Origin: Prevotella sp. | GTDB taxonomy: Bacteria; Bacteroidota; Bacteroidia; Bacteroidales; Dysgonomonadaceae | NCBI GenBank assembly: GCA_031263965.1 | Contig: JAISES010000386.1 | Span: 1-5,802 of the forward strand | DNA length: 5,802 nucleotides | Direction: 5' to 3' | In this document: one piece after another, positions 1-5,800 of the stretch | How positions within the stretch are numbered: the stretch's first letter is position 1 | Layout of the letters: every line of letters starts with the position of its first letter | Position numbers and translations under genes: made by a program | The notes under the pieces: model-generated | Databases searched by the model: none | What the model was told of the DNA's origin: nothing | The model's input: only the letters and a program-made list of their open reading frames with translations

Positions 1-1
1 C

Positions 2-100
2 CTGCAATTCTTTGAAAATATAGAACAATATAAACCTGAGTTAGAGACGCTGTTGACGCTCAATTTTAGATTGGCTAAGTCGCAATCCAATTTTGTTTGA
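2..100 (+). CDS. C-terminal fragment of an unidentified protein (5' end outside window)
   Basis: The frame starting at position 2 stays open for 32 codons and ends at TGA 98-100; the other two plus-strand frames are interrupted by stops within the first 30 bases. The peptide starts LQFFENIEQYKPELETLL and ends KSQSNFV. It is mixed charged and hydrophobic, and reads like an amphipathic helical tail of a soluble protein. I do not recognise the family and assign no function. The gene ends about 95 bases before the Fur-family start and reads in the same direction. A candidate promoter lies between them, so they need not be cotranscribed. A 32-codon open stretch in AT-rich DNA could also arise by chance, hence moderate confidence. 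Confidence 0.42.
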   Translation: MQFFENIEQYKPELETLLTLNFRLAKSQSNFV

Positions 101-117
101 GTATAAATTTTATAGTA

Positions 118-152
118 AATATTTTTCGCTAAAATTTAAACAGTTTCTTAAT
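118..152 (-). repeat. Dispersed 35-base repeat, copy A (upstream of Fur gene)
   Basis: Read on the minus strand, this stretch matches positions 5650-5684 at 33 of 35 bases without gaps. It matches positions 601-636 at 32 of 35 with one inserted base. The shared core on the minus strand contains AAGAAACTG, then AAATTTTA and CGAAAAA. Positions 122-136 are the exact reverse complement of 618-632. The copy lies between the upstream gene fragment and the Fur gene, and overlaps the −33 region of the proposed Fur promoter. Relative to the gene that follows, it has the same orientation as copy C before rfbC. I do not know the name of this repeat family. Confidence 0.8.
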
Positions 153-174
153 CCATTATTTTGAAATACTTTCG
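144..174 (+). promoter_or_regulatory. Candidate Bacteroidetes-type promoter for the Fur-family gene
   Basis: TACTTTCG at 167-174 differs at one base from the Bacteroidetes −7 pattern TAnnTTTG. A TTTC at 144-147, one base off the −33 TTTG, lies 19 bases upstream, which is the usual spacing. Transcription would begin near 181, leaving a leader of about 15 bases before ATG 196. An alternative pair exists further upstream: TTTG 96-99, then 20 bases, then TATTTTTCG 120-128. That would give a leader of roughly 60 bases. Assigned by pattern only. Confidence 0.42.
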
Positions 175-181
175 CAGGGAT

Positions 182-199
182 TGATAATTACTATTATGA
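182..199 (+). promoter_or_regulatory. Possible Fur-like operator over the Fur gene start
   Basis: TGATAAT at 182-188 and ATTATGA at 193-199 form an inverted repeat with 6 of 7 arm positions complementary. The arms are like those of the classical Fur/PerR 7-1-7 box (TGATAAT and ATTATCA), but the spacer is 4 bases instead of 1. The site covers the expected transcription start and the ATG, where repressor binding would block expression. Autoregulation is common in this family, but AT-rich DNA easily makes such dyads, so this is tentative. Confidence 0.25.
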
Positions 200-618
200 A
201 TGCTATAGAATTACTGAAAAACAAGGGGTTGAAAAAAACGGCCCAACGTATTATGCTGATCAATATTTTGCAGAAAGCATCTATTGCATTAACTGAAAGT
301 GATATTAAGGCCGAAATGGGTGATCTTTACGATCGTATCACTTTTTATCGTACTGTCCAAACCCTTCTTGATGCAGATATAATTCATCGGATTGCGGTTA
401 ATAATGTAATAGTAAAATATGCATTGAACGCTTTGCATATTCCAAAGCCTGAAATGAATCATGCTCACTTTTTTTGTAAAAATTGCCATTCTGTAATATG
501 CATCGGAGATACACCTTCGGTAGAATACAAGTTGCCGGAATATTTTTCTGTTGATGAATGTGAAATACTAATAAAAGGTATTTGCGCCAATTGCCGGAAT
601 ACTAAGAAACTGTTTTGA
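196..618 (+). CDS. Fur-family metal-dependent transcriptional regulator
   Basis: Predicted cytoplasmic DNA-binding regulator of 140 residues. The N-terminal winged helix covers about residues 10-78: GLKKTAQRIMLINIL opens it and DRITFYRTV (46-54) is the recognition-helix motif. The C-terminal dimerisation domain covers 79-135. Cys94/Cys97 (CKNC) and Cys130/Cys133 (CANC) form the expected structural Zn-Cys4 site. Glu86, His89 and His91 are candidate sensory ligands. The conserved His of the F-x-V-x-x-H motif is Cys122 here, and no His sits near residue 33, so the regulatory site differs from E. coli Fur. As far as I recall, such small variants are common in Bacteroidetes. Whether it senses iron, zinc, manganese or peroxide cannot be told from sequence. 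I chose ATG 196 over the in-frame TTG at 181 because the predicted transcript starts near 181 and homologues begin close to the helical N-terminus. The last codons (KKLF) lie inside a dispersed repeat. It converges on maeB. Confidence 0.93.
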   Translation: MNAIELLKNKGLKKTAQRIMLINILQKASIALTESDIKAEMGDLYDRITFYRTVQTLLDADIIHRIAVNNVIVKYALNALHIPKPEMNHAHFFCKNCHSVICIGDTPSVEYKLPEYFSVDECEILIKGICANCRNTKKLF

Positions 619-636
619 ATTTTAGCGAAAAAGATT
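601..636 (+). repeat. Dispersed 35-base repeat, copy B (overlaps Fur stop codon)
   Basis: This copy is inverted relative to copy A and lies in the same orientation on the plus strand as copy C. It matches A at 32 of 35 positions plus one extra T, and 618-632 is a perfect complement of 122-136. It supplies the final codons AAG AAA CTG TTT and the TGA stop of the Fur gene; the extra T and an A-to-G change create the TGA. The Fur C-terminus may therefore be partly repeat-derived. Confidence 0.75.
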
Positions 637-678
637 TCTCAGCAATTTCTAAATATTACCGAATTTTCCAATAACAAT

Positions 679-755
679 AGAGGGTGTGTCAAAAGCCTGT
701 CATTTCGTGTCTGACACTGAATCTTCGAAAAAAAAGACCTTTTGGCACACCCTCT
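679..755. terminator. Long hairpin between convergent genes; likely bidirectional terminator or MITE-like repeat
   Basis: Arms 679-695 and 739-755 pair over 17 positions with a single G-T wobble (T689 with G745). The arm reads AGAGGGTGTGTCAAAAG. The 43-base loop contains a smaller dyad, GTGTC-T-GACAC (707-717), and a run of eight A (728-735), which becomes a T run on the minus strand. It sits between the stop codons of the Fur gene (plus) and maeB (minus), the right place to end both transcripts. No strong T tract follows either outer arm, so termination efficiency is uncertain. The long arms and structured loop also fit a small non-autonomous terminal-inverted-repeat element. I see no clear target-site duplication. 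Confidence 0.65.
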
Positions 756-780
756 TATTATCAACCGTTTAAGTATCGTT

Positions 781-3066
781 TTATTGCTCGGGATTTCCAC
801 TATGGGCTATTGCATCTACAACAGCTACAATAGTCAAATTAATAATATCCCGCACCGAACTTTCTATATCCGTAAAATGCACAGCTTTACGTAACCCCAT
901 CTGTATCGGGCCAATGCTCTCTCCTGCAATACCCAGTTCTATAAGCAGTTTACTGGATATATTAGCCGAACTGAGGTTTGGAAATATCAATGTATTCACA
1001 TCTTTACCTTTAATAGAATTGAATGGGAATGCCCGATCTCTAAGATCCTTGTTCATTGCAAAATTCAACTGCATTTCGCCATCTATATTGTATTCCGGAT
1101 ATTTTTCATGGAAGTATTTTATGGCATTTGATATACTTTTCGGACTGCCATCATCATCAGCTCCATAGTTGGAAAAAGATAACATAGCCATAACAGGCTC
1201 CGTTGCAAAATACTTAACCGTATCGTGTGAAAGTTTTACTATTTCTTTCAGGACATCTTCTTCTGGCCAGCGGTTTATCAATGTATCTGCGAGGAAATAC
1301 GGCCCTCTCTTTGTTTGTACAATATGCATAGCTGCAAAATGCTTATACTGGGGCTGCAAGCCAATAACCTCAAGCGCTGTACGCGCAAATTCACGGTAGT
1401 GGCTATATATACCGGTGATAACAGCATCGGCGTCTCCTGTTTCTACCATCATCATACCGAAGTAATTGCGGTCGCTCATTTTTTCGAAAGCCTCCTGATA
1501 ACGGATACCTTCTCTCGACTTATTATCACATAAAATATTAGCATAACGTCTTCGCCGGTCATCTTCACGTATATTTCTGTGATCTATTATTTGAACGCCA
1601 TTCAGATCTATTCCATTGTCACGGGCAATATTCTTAATCCGGTCTTCGCTTCCCAATAAAACAGGACGACATATACCGTCCTTTTTAGAAAATACAGCCG
1701 CTTTAATCATATTTATATGGTTGCCCTCGCAATATACAACACGTTTAGGATCACTTTTAGCCAAGTTTGTCAAACGATGAATCAATTTATTGCTATAACC
1801 TAACATTTCAGACAACCTGTTACCGTAGGCTTCCCAATCGTCTATTGTTGTACGTGCCACACCTGTTTCAACGGCAGCTTTTGCCACGGCAACAGATACC
1901 GCAGTCAACAACCGGGGATCTAACGGTTTAGGTATAATGTAATCACGTCCAAAAGACAGCCGTTTTATTTCGTATGCCGTATTTATAACATCAGGGACAA
2001 GTTCTTTAGCCAAATCGGCTATGGCCCTCGATGCCGCCAGCTTCATTTCTTCATTGATAGAAGTTGCCCTGACATCTAATGCTCCCCTGAATATATAAGG
2101 GAAACCAAGTACATTATTCACCTGATTAGGATAGTCGGAACGCCCTGTTGCAAAGATAATATCATCGCGGGAATCCATCGCCTCTTCGTACGATATTTCG
2201 GGATTAGGATTAGCCAAAGCAAAGACTATCGGATTTTCGTTCATTTTACGAATCATCTCTTTAGTCAAAACATTCGCGGTAGACAGTCCCAAGAAAATAT
2301 CCGCTCCTTCAATAGCGTCATCAAGTGTTTTAATATCACTATCTATAGCAAAGTCTTTTTTCGATTCACTAAGGTCTGTGCGCCTTGTGGTCAATACTCC
2401 TTTGCTATCGCACATGATAATATTTTCTTTGCGTACACCAAACTTCATATACAAGTTTGTGCAGGCAATGGCCGATGCGCCGGCCCCATTCACTACCAAC
2501 TTTACATTTGAAATATCTTTGCCGGTAATATCTAACGCATTCAGCAAGGCTGCCGCCGAAATAATGGCTGTTCCATGCTGGTCGTCATGCATGACGGGTA
2601 TGTCAAGCTCTTCCTTCAGCCTTCTTTCTATTTCGAAACATTCGGGGGCCTTTATATCTTCTAAGTTTATACCACCAAAGGTAGGGGATATAGCTTTTAC
2701 TGTCTGAATAAATTTTTCAGGGTCTTTTTCATCAACTTCAATATCAAAAACATCGATACCGGCATATATCTTAAACAAAAGTCCTTTTCCTTCCATCACC
2801 GGCTTTCCTGCCAGGGCGCCAATATTCCCTAATCCAAGAACAGCAGTTCCATTGGAAATAACAGCTACAAGATTTCCTTTTATTGTATAATCATAAGCTA
2901 ATTGCGGATCTTTTTCTATTTCAAGGCAAGGCTCTGCAACTCCGGGCGAATAAGCTAATGATAAATCGGTTTGAGTATTGTATGGTTTGGTGGGCACAAC
3001 CTCTACCTTGCCGGGACGGCCATTCTTATGATATTTTAACGCCGCTTCTTTTGTAATCTTTACCAT
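781..3066 (-). CDS. maeB: NADP-dependent malic enzyme (MaeB type) with C-terminal phosphotransacetylase-like domain
   Basis: Cytoplasmic enzyme that oxidatively decarboxylates malate to pyruvate and CO2, usually making NADPH. It is 761 residues long, the normal length for the hybrid MaeB class. Residues ~15-150 are the malic N-domain: YSPGVAEPC (39-47) carries Tyr39, [11 protein letters not shown] (73-83) follows, and Lys94 lies in MEGKG; Tyr39 and Lys94 are the expected catalytic pair. Glu136, Asp137 and the HDDQHGT motif (160-166) supply metal ligands. The NAD(P) domain spans ~165-400, with GAGASA (194-199) and FALANPNPE (282-290). Residues ~432-755 resemble phosphate acetyl/butyryl transferases; in E. 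coli MaeB this domain is regulatory, binds acetyl-CoA and lacks transacetylase activity. I chose ATG 3066 ([13 protein letters not shown]) because it matches where homologues begin; an in-frame ATG at 3105 would add 13 hydrophobic residues (MNYIIYVFISGVI) not typical of the family. No truncation or frameshift. NADP preference is from the family. Confidence 0.96.
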   Translation of the reverse strand: MVKITKEAALKYHKNGRPGKVEVVPTKPYNTQTDLSLAYSPGVAEPCLEIEKDPQLAYDYTIKGNLVAVISNGTAVLGLGNIGALAGKPVMEGKGLLFKIYAGIDVFDIEVDEKDPEKFIQTVKAISPTFGGINLEDIKAPECFEIERRLKEELDIPVMHDDQHGTAIISAAALLNALDITGKDISNVKLVVNGAGASAIACTNLYMKFGVRKENIIMCDSKGVLTTRRTDLSESKKDFAIDSDIKTLDDAIEGADIFLGLSTANVLTKEMIRKMNENPIVFALANPNPEISYEEAMDSRDDIIFATGRSDYPNQVNNVLGFPYIFRGALDVRATSINEEMKLAASRAIADLAKELVPDVINTAYEIKRLSFGRDYIIPKPLDPRLLTAVSVAVAKAAVETGVARTTIDDWEAYGNRLSEMLGYSNKLIHRLTNLAKSDPKRVVYCEGNHINMIKAAVFSKKDGICRPVLLGSEDRIKNIARDNGIDLNGVQIIDHRNIREDDRRRRYANILCDNKSREGIRYQEAFEKMSDRNYFGMMMVETGDADAVITGIYSHYREFARTALEVIGLQPQYKHFAAMHIVQTKRGPYFLADTLINRWPEEDVLKEIVKLSHDTVKYFATEPVMAMLSFSNYGADDDGSPKSISNAIKYFHEKYPEYNIDGEMQLNFAMNKDLRDRAFPFNSIKGKDVNTLIFPNLSSANISSKLLIELGIAGESIGPIQMGLRKAVHFTDIESSVRDIINLTIVAVVDAIAHSGNPEQ

Positions 3067-3123
3067 AATAACTCCAGATATAAAAACGTAAATAATATAA
3101 TTCAAACATCTCTAAAATCAGGA

Positions 3124-3131
3124 CAAAGTTA
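3124..3131 (-). promoter_or_regulatory. Candidate −7 element of the maeB promoter
   Basis: On the minus strand 3131-3124 reads TAACTTTG, an exact match to the Bacteroidetes −7 pattern TAnnTTTG. Transcription would start near 3117, giving a leader of about 50 bases before ATG 3066. No clear TTTG stands at the expected −33 distance; that region is T- and A-rich. The rest of the 3067-3290 gap is AT-rich. I see no riboswitch and no convincing terminator for the S41 gene, so readthrough from the upstream cluster into maeB cannot be excluded. Confidence 0.5.
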
Positions 3132-3290
3132 TGAAAAAGGTTTTTTATCTGAATAGTTTTATACAGAACATTATGGCAATAAAAAACTGTTTTACAACAT
3201 AATTTATGCGTAAAAAAGCAATAAGCATCTATAATTTCCGAAACATTAACATCAATATGACATTTCACATTAAGTAAAACAGAAATCCCT

Positions 3291-4289
3291 TCAATTACTT
3301 TTTATAATCACACGGGCTCTTTCTATAATAGTATCCGTTCCTTTGGCGATATCCTCATCCGTCATATCGACATCTACATCCGGATCGAGACCGAACTCGG
3401 TGTGGTTCTTTTCTGCATCCAATATAGGCGATGCCGAAAAACGTATAGACCATCCATTCGGCAATTCCGATGAGAAAGGCAACCCGCTTCCACCTCCTGT
3501 CCTGTCGCCGGCAATTACAACATTAGGAGCATAACGCATGGAATTGACAAAATCATTAGCTGCACTATAACAACTACGGTTAGTCAATAATACCACTTTC
3601 TTTTGGAATTTAACACCATCCGATGGTTCTACATATATCTCATATGGTTTTGAAAAATCGTCGTGCCCTTTGCCTGTTTTATGCGTGATATAGCCAACAA
3701 GCGTTTTTTGATTAAAGAAATGTGAGGCAAGTTTATCGCTATTGGTAAGCAATCCGCCGCCATTATCCCTTATATCCAGGATAATTCCTTCACAAACAGC
3801 CATGCGGTCGAGTACCTGATTGATATTTGCTTCCCCAATACCATCGGAAAAACTACCATAATAAATATATCCTATATTGTCATCCAGTATTTTATATTTT
3901 AGCCCTCCGGCAATACCGTAATCGGTTCCAATATAATTTTTTTGTATTTTGGAATCGAAATTATCGGGATAATCTTCAAACCATTTCCAATAGCGGGCAA
4001 CATTATGATTGGCTACTAAATTAACATGCCCGTCCTGAACCTCAGCCAGCATTTCGCCAAGCACCGTAAATAAGGCATCATTGTCCATACTTTCGCTGAT
4101 TCGTTCCGAATAACGTGTATGGATTTCGTTCCAATCGATATTCTTATAATTAAAAAAACAGTAATGTTCATCCATTATTTTCCATAATGCTTCAAAATTA
4201 CCTTTCCTTGTATTGATATACTTGTCTTCCTCAAAACATGAAGTGAAGAGTATGCTGTATAAAAGTATGATAATGAACCTGTATCTCAT
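3291..4289 (-). CDS. S41-family (C-terminal processing-like) peptidase, predicted lipoprotein
   Basis: Predicted envelope serine peptidase of 332 residues. Residues 1-17 are a short signal peptide (MRYRFIIILLYSILFTS) and Cys18 is the likely lipidated residue. Glu20-Glu21-Asp22 follow, resembling the acidic export signal of surface lipoproteins in Bacteroidetes. An N-terminal helical region (~25-95) includes DEHYCFF and QDGHVNL. The S41 core spans ~138-308: GYIYYGSF, LDIRDNGGG (171-179), NRSCYSAANDF with candidate nucleophile Ser242, and HTEFGLDPD near the end. I see no PDZ domain. The Lys of the CtpA Ser-Lys dyad is not evident after the nucleophile, where the sequence is RTGGGSGLP. His88, Ser242 and Glu298 could instead form a tricorn-like (S41B) catalytic set; this is inference. 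ATG 4289 is preferred over an in-frame TTG at 4313, which would overlap the GH25 stop and lengthen the signal peptide without need. It lies 20 bases after the GH25 gene. Substrate unknown. Confidence 0.85.
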   Translation of the reverse strand: MRYRFIIILLYSILFTSCFEEDKYINTRKGNFEALWKIMDEHYCFFNYKNIDWNEIHTRYSERISESMDNDALFTVLGEMLAEVQDGHVNLVANHNVARYWKWFEDYPDNFDSKIQKNYIGTDYGIAGGLKYKILDDNIGYIYYGSFSDGIGEANINQVLDRMAVCEGIILDIRDNGGGLLTNSDKLASHFFNQKTLVGYITHKTGKGHDDFSKPYEIYVEPSDGVKFQKKVVLLTNRSCYSAANDFVNSMRYAPNVVIAGDRTGGGSGLPFSSELPNGWSIRFSASPILDAEKNHTEFGLDPDVDVDMTDEDIAKGTDTIIERARVIIKSN

Positions 4290-4309
4290 GAATTTGAATA
4301 TTAGGATGC

Positions 4310-5095
4310 TCAAGGTAGTAATAATTCTTTAAACTCATCGAATGTATAGCGATAGTAATTCAAATCGATATGCCCGTCTATACCCGGAATTTCTCCTTTG
4401 TGTGAAAATTGCCATATCCTCCAGTTCGTATCATCGGACGGTTCATTATGCAAATCGCACATCCAGATAATATTAGAAGGAAAATTTTTCTTAATATACA
4501 GCTTATAACAATCCTTGTTGGTATATATAACAGGATGTACTCCAAAATGCTCATACAATTCGTTCTCAAGCACTTTAAGCTCCTGAATAACCAGACTTAC
4601 ATACTTATCATCTTTGCTATAGGTATTTATTGCCGAATGCTCTACATCTATTGCCGGTATTAAGTCTCCGGCGCTGAATCCGGCTGTTTTCAAAAAATGT
4701 TGTGCTTGCTCTTTTCCCGACAGGCCAAAGGTATAAAAGTGATATGAGCCGACTTTAATATTAGACTTCCGCGCCAAATCGTAATTGAACGGATAATTCC
4801 GGTCCTGATGATCATTGCCTTCGGTAGCTTTCATATAGGCAAAAGTTATACCTTGTTCCATAACATTATTCCAGTTCAGAACCGGATTGTGATGAGACAC
4901 ATCTATTCCTTTGACAAAATATTTATTAGAATCGAATGTTTCATCTTCGCCAAAATAATCCTTAACTACGAAGAAAGCTGCAATACCCAGGCATAGGGCC
5001 AGAGCAGCGATAAAAATATATTTTACTTTCCGGTCAGGTTTCTTTTTTCTTCCAATTTTCTTTCCGACCGGTTTTTTTCTTATCTGCTTAGCCAT
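4310..5095 (-). CDS. Membrane-anchored glycoside hydrolase family 25 (lysozyme/muramidase-like) protein
   Basis: Protein of 261 residues. Residues 1-24 are strongly basic (KKPVGKKIGRKKK) and residues ~26-44 form one hydrophobic segment (YIFIAALALCLGIAAFFVV), so it is probably an N-in signal anchor with the catalytic domain in the periplasm. The GH25 domain covers ~60-258, close to the usual size. Family motifs in order: KGIDVSHHN (62-70, Asp65), FAYMKATEG (85-93), GSYHFY (116-121), PAIDVEHS (147-154, with Asp150 and the likely catalytic acid Glu152), IYTN (190-193), and WQFSHKGEIPGIDGHIDLN (228-246). GH25 enzymes cleave the β-1,4 bond between N-acetylmuramic acid and N-acetylglucosamine in peptidoglycan. 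A role in cell-wall remodelling is likely, but the exact substrate is not shown. I see no separate wall-binding domain. Its ATG shares one base with the rfbC stop (TAATG), implying translational coupling. The start is fixed by that overlap and by the basic N-terminus. Confidence 0.92.
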   Translation of the reverse strand: MAKQIRKKPVGKKIGRKKKPDRKVKYIFIAALALCLGIAAFFVVKDYFGEDETFDSNKYFVKGIDVSHHNPVLNWNNVMEQGITFAYMKATEGNDHQDRNYPFNYDLARKSNIKVGSYHFYTFGLSGKEQAQHFLKTAGFSAGDLIPAIDVEHSAINTYSKDDKYVSLVIQELKVLENELYEHFGVHPVIYTNKDCYKLYIKKNFPSNIIWMCDLHNEPSDDTNWRIWQFSHKGEIPGIDGHIDLNYYRYTFDEFKELLLP

Positions 5096-5643
5096 TAGTC
5101 GAAAAGAATAGTTTCAGATAATAGCTTGCCCGAATTATCTTTTGCAGACAAGAGAAGTTCTTTTTCGTCTATTTTCCAGTCGATATTAACAGTCGGGTCG
5201 CACCACAGCAATGAAGCTTCATGCGAAGGGGCATAAACATTGTCTACTTTGTAGGAAAAAACAGCTTCCTCGCTTAGCACCAAAAAGCCATGAGCAAACC
5301 CTCTCGGTATAAATAGTTGCTTTTTGTTTTCGTCTGTTAATTCTATGGCTAAGTGCTTGCCAAAAGTCGGAGACGATTTTCGCAAATCTACAATTACATC
5401 GAGAACGTAGCCTTGCAGTGCACGAACCAGTTTTGCCTGGGCGTAATCCCCTGTCTGATAATGTAACCCTCTCAGTACACCACGCGTTGATTTCGACTCG
5501 TTATCCTGTACAAAGTTTACCGTTCCTATATATTGTTCAAAGGCTTCTTTTTTAAATGATTCCATAAAGTACCCTCTTTCGTCGGGAAATACTTTAGGTT
5601 CTATTATCCAAACACCCTCTAACTCTTGCTCTGTAAATTTCAT
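5095..5643 (-). CDS. rfbC: dTDP-4-dehydrorhamnose 3,5-epimerase
   Basis: Cytoplasmic cupin-fold enzyme (also called RmlC) that epimerises C3 and C5 of dTDP-4-keto-6-deoxyglucose, the third step of dTDP-L-rhamnose synthesis for surface polysaccharide. Its 182 residues match the family length. Visible motifs: FPDERGYFMESF (19-30), RGVLRGLHYQ (54-63) with catalytic His61, KLVRALQGYVLDVIVDLR (71-88), FIPRGFAHGF (111-120), Tyr131 (the expected general acid, in FSYKVDNVYAPSHE), and SAKD with Asp169, which pairs with His61. All key residues are present. ATG 5643 gives the expected N-terminus. The other rhamnose genes (rfbA, rfbB, rfbD) are not in this window. Downstream it overlaps the GH25 gene by one base. 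A dispersed repeat begins 6 bases upstream of the start, and I find no convincing −7/−33 pair in the 159 bases before the gene, so its promoter may lie outside the window. Confidence 0.96.
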   Translation of the reverse strand: MKFTEQELEGVWIIEPKVFPDERGYFMESFKKEAFEQYIGTVNFVQDNESKSTRGVLRGLHYQTGDYAQAKLVRALQGYVLDVIVDLRKSSPTFGKHLAIELTDENKKQLFIPRGFAHGFLVLSEEAVFSYKVDNVYAPSHEASLLWCDPTVNIDWKIDEKELLLSAKDNSGKLLSETILFD

Positions 5644-5649
5644 ATAATT

Positions 5650-5684
5650 ATTAAGAATCTGTTTAAATTTTATCGAAAAATATT
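5650..5684 (+). repeat. Dispersed 35-base repeat, copy C (just upstream of rfbC)
   Basis: Matches the reverse complement of copy A (118-152) at 33 of 35 positions without gaps; the differences are at 5658 (T for A) and 5673 (T for G). It begins 6 bases before the rfbC ATG (which reads leftward), so most of it would lie in the rfbC leader if transcription starts upstream. On the minus strand it contains TATTTTTCG, loosely like a −7 element, but no TTTG stands at −33 distance. Confidence 0.8.
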
Positions 5685-5723
5685 AAGTACATGACAAAAA
5701 ATTGTAATCGTATTATTATCAAT

Positions 5724-5800
5724 GATATGCTTCCCTTTCAGGGCGTTGTCCCCCGTGATGTCATCCTTACCCGTGGCGTTGCCACGGGCTTTGATATATC
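5724..5800. repeat. GC-rich palindromic repeat (REP-like), two diverged units
   Basis: The main hairpin is 5770-5777 (CCCGTGGC) with 5781-5788 (GCCACGGG), 8 perfect pairs around a GTT loop. A related core, GGCGTTGTC at 5742-5750, lies 33 bases before GGCGTTGCC at 5775-5783, and each is followed by a GAT...ATC segment. This suggests two diverged tandem units. A small CCCT-TTC-AGGG hairpin (5733-5743) overlaps the first. The element is far richer in G+C than its surroundings and continues to the window edge. It resembles intergenic palindromes that recur in Bacteroidales genomes. I see no T run typical of a terminator. Confidence 0.6.

Noticed and set aside
289..489. 66-codon minus-strand frame inside the Fur gene
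   Set aside because: It is antisense to a well-supported regulator gene, with no motif and no start signal.
2378..2707. 109-codon plus-strand frame inside maeB
   Set aside because: It is the antisense shadow of the conserved NAD-binding region; composition follows maeB codons.
3067..3105. N-terminal extension of maeB by 13 residues from ATG 3105
   Set aside because: The extra residues are hydrophobic and lie before the [13 protein letters not shown] start that matches the family; they would add an unlikely membrane-like leader to a cytoplasmic enzyme.
3132..3150. A-run followed by GG and T-run as possible terminator for the S41 gene
   Set aside because: The dyad is almost only A-T pairs with a two-base centre, lies next to the proposed maeB −7 element, and is too weak to call.
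3026..3268. 80-codon minus-strand open frame starting with GTG ahead of and overlapping the maeB start
   Set aside because: It overlaps the conserved start of maeB in another frame, covers the likely maeB promoter, has low-complexity AT-driven composition and shows no recognisable motif.
5669..5799. Minus-strand frame open through the palindromic repeats (YIKARGNATGKDD...)
   Set aside because: It has no start codon within the window, follows a stop codon, and its composition simply reflects translation of the repeat.
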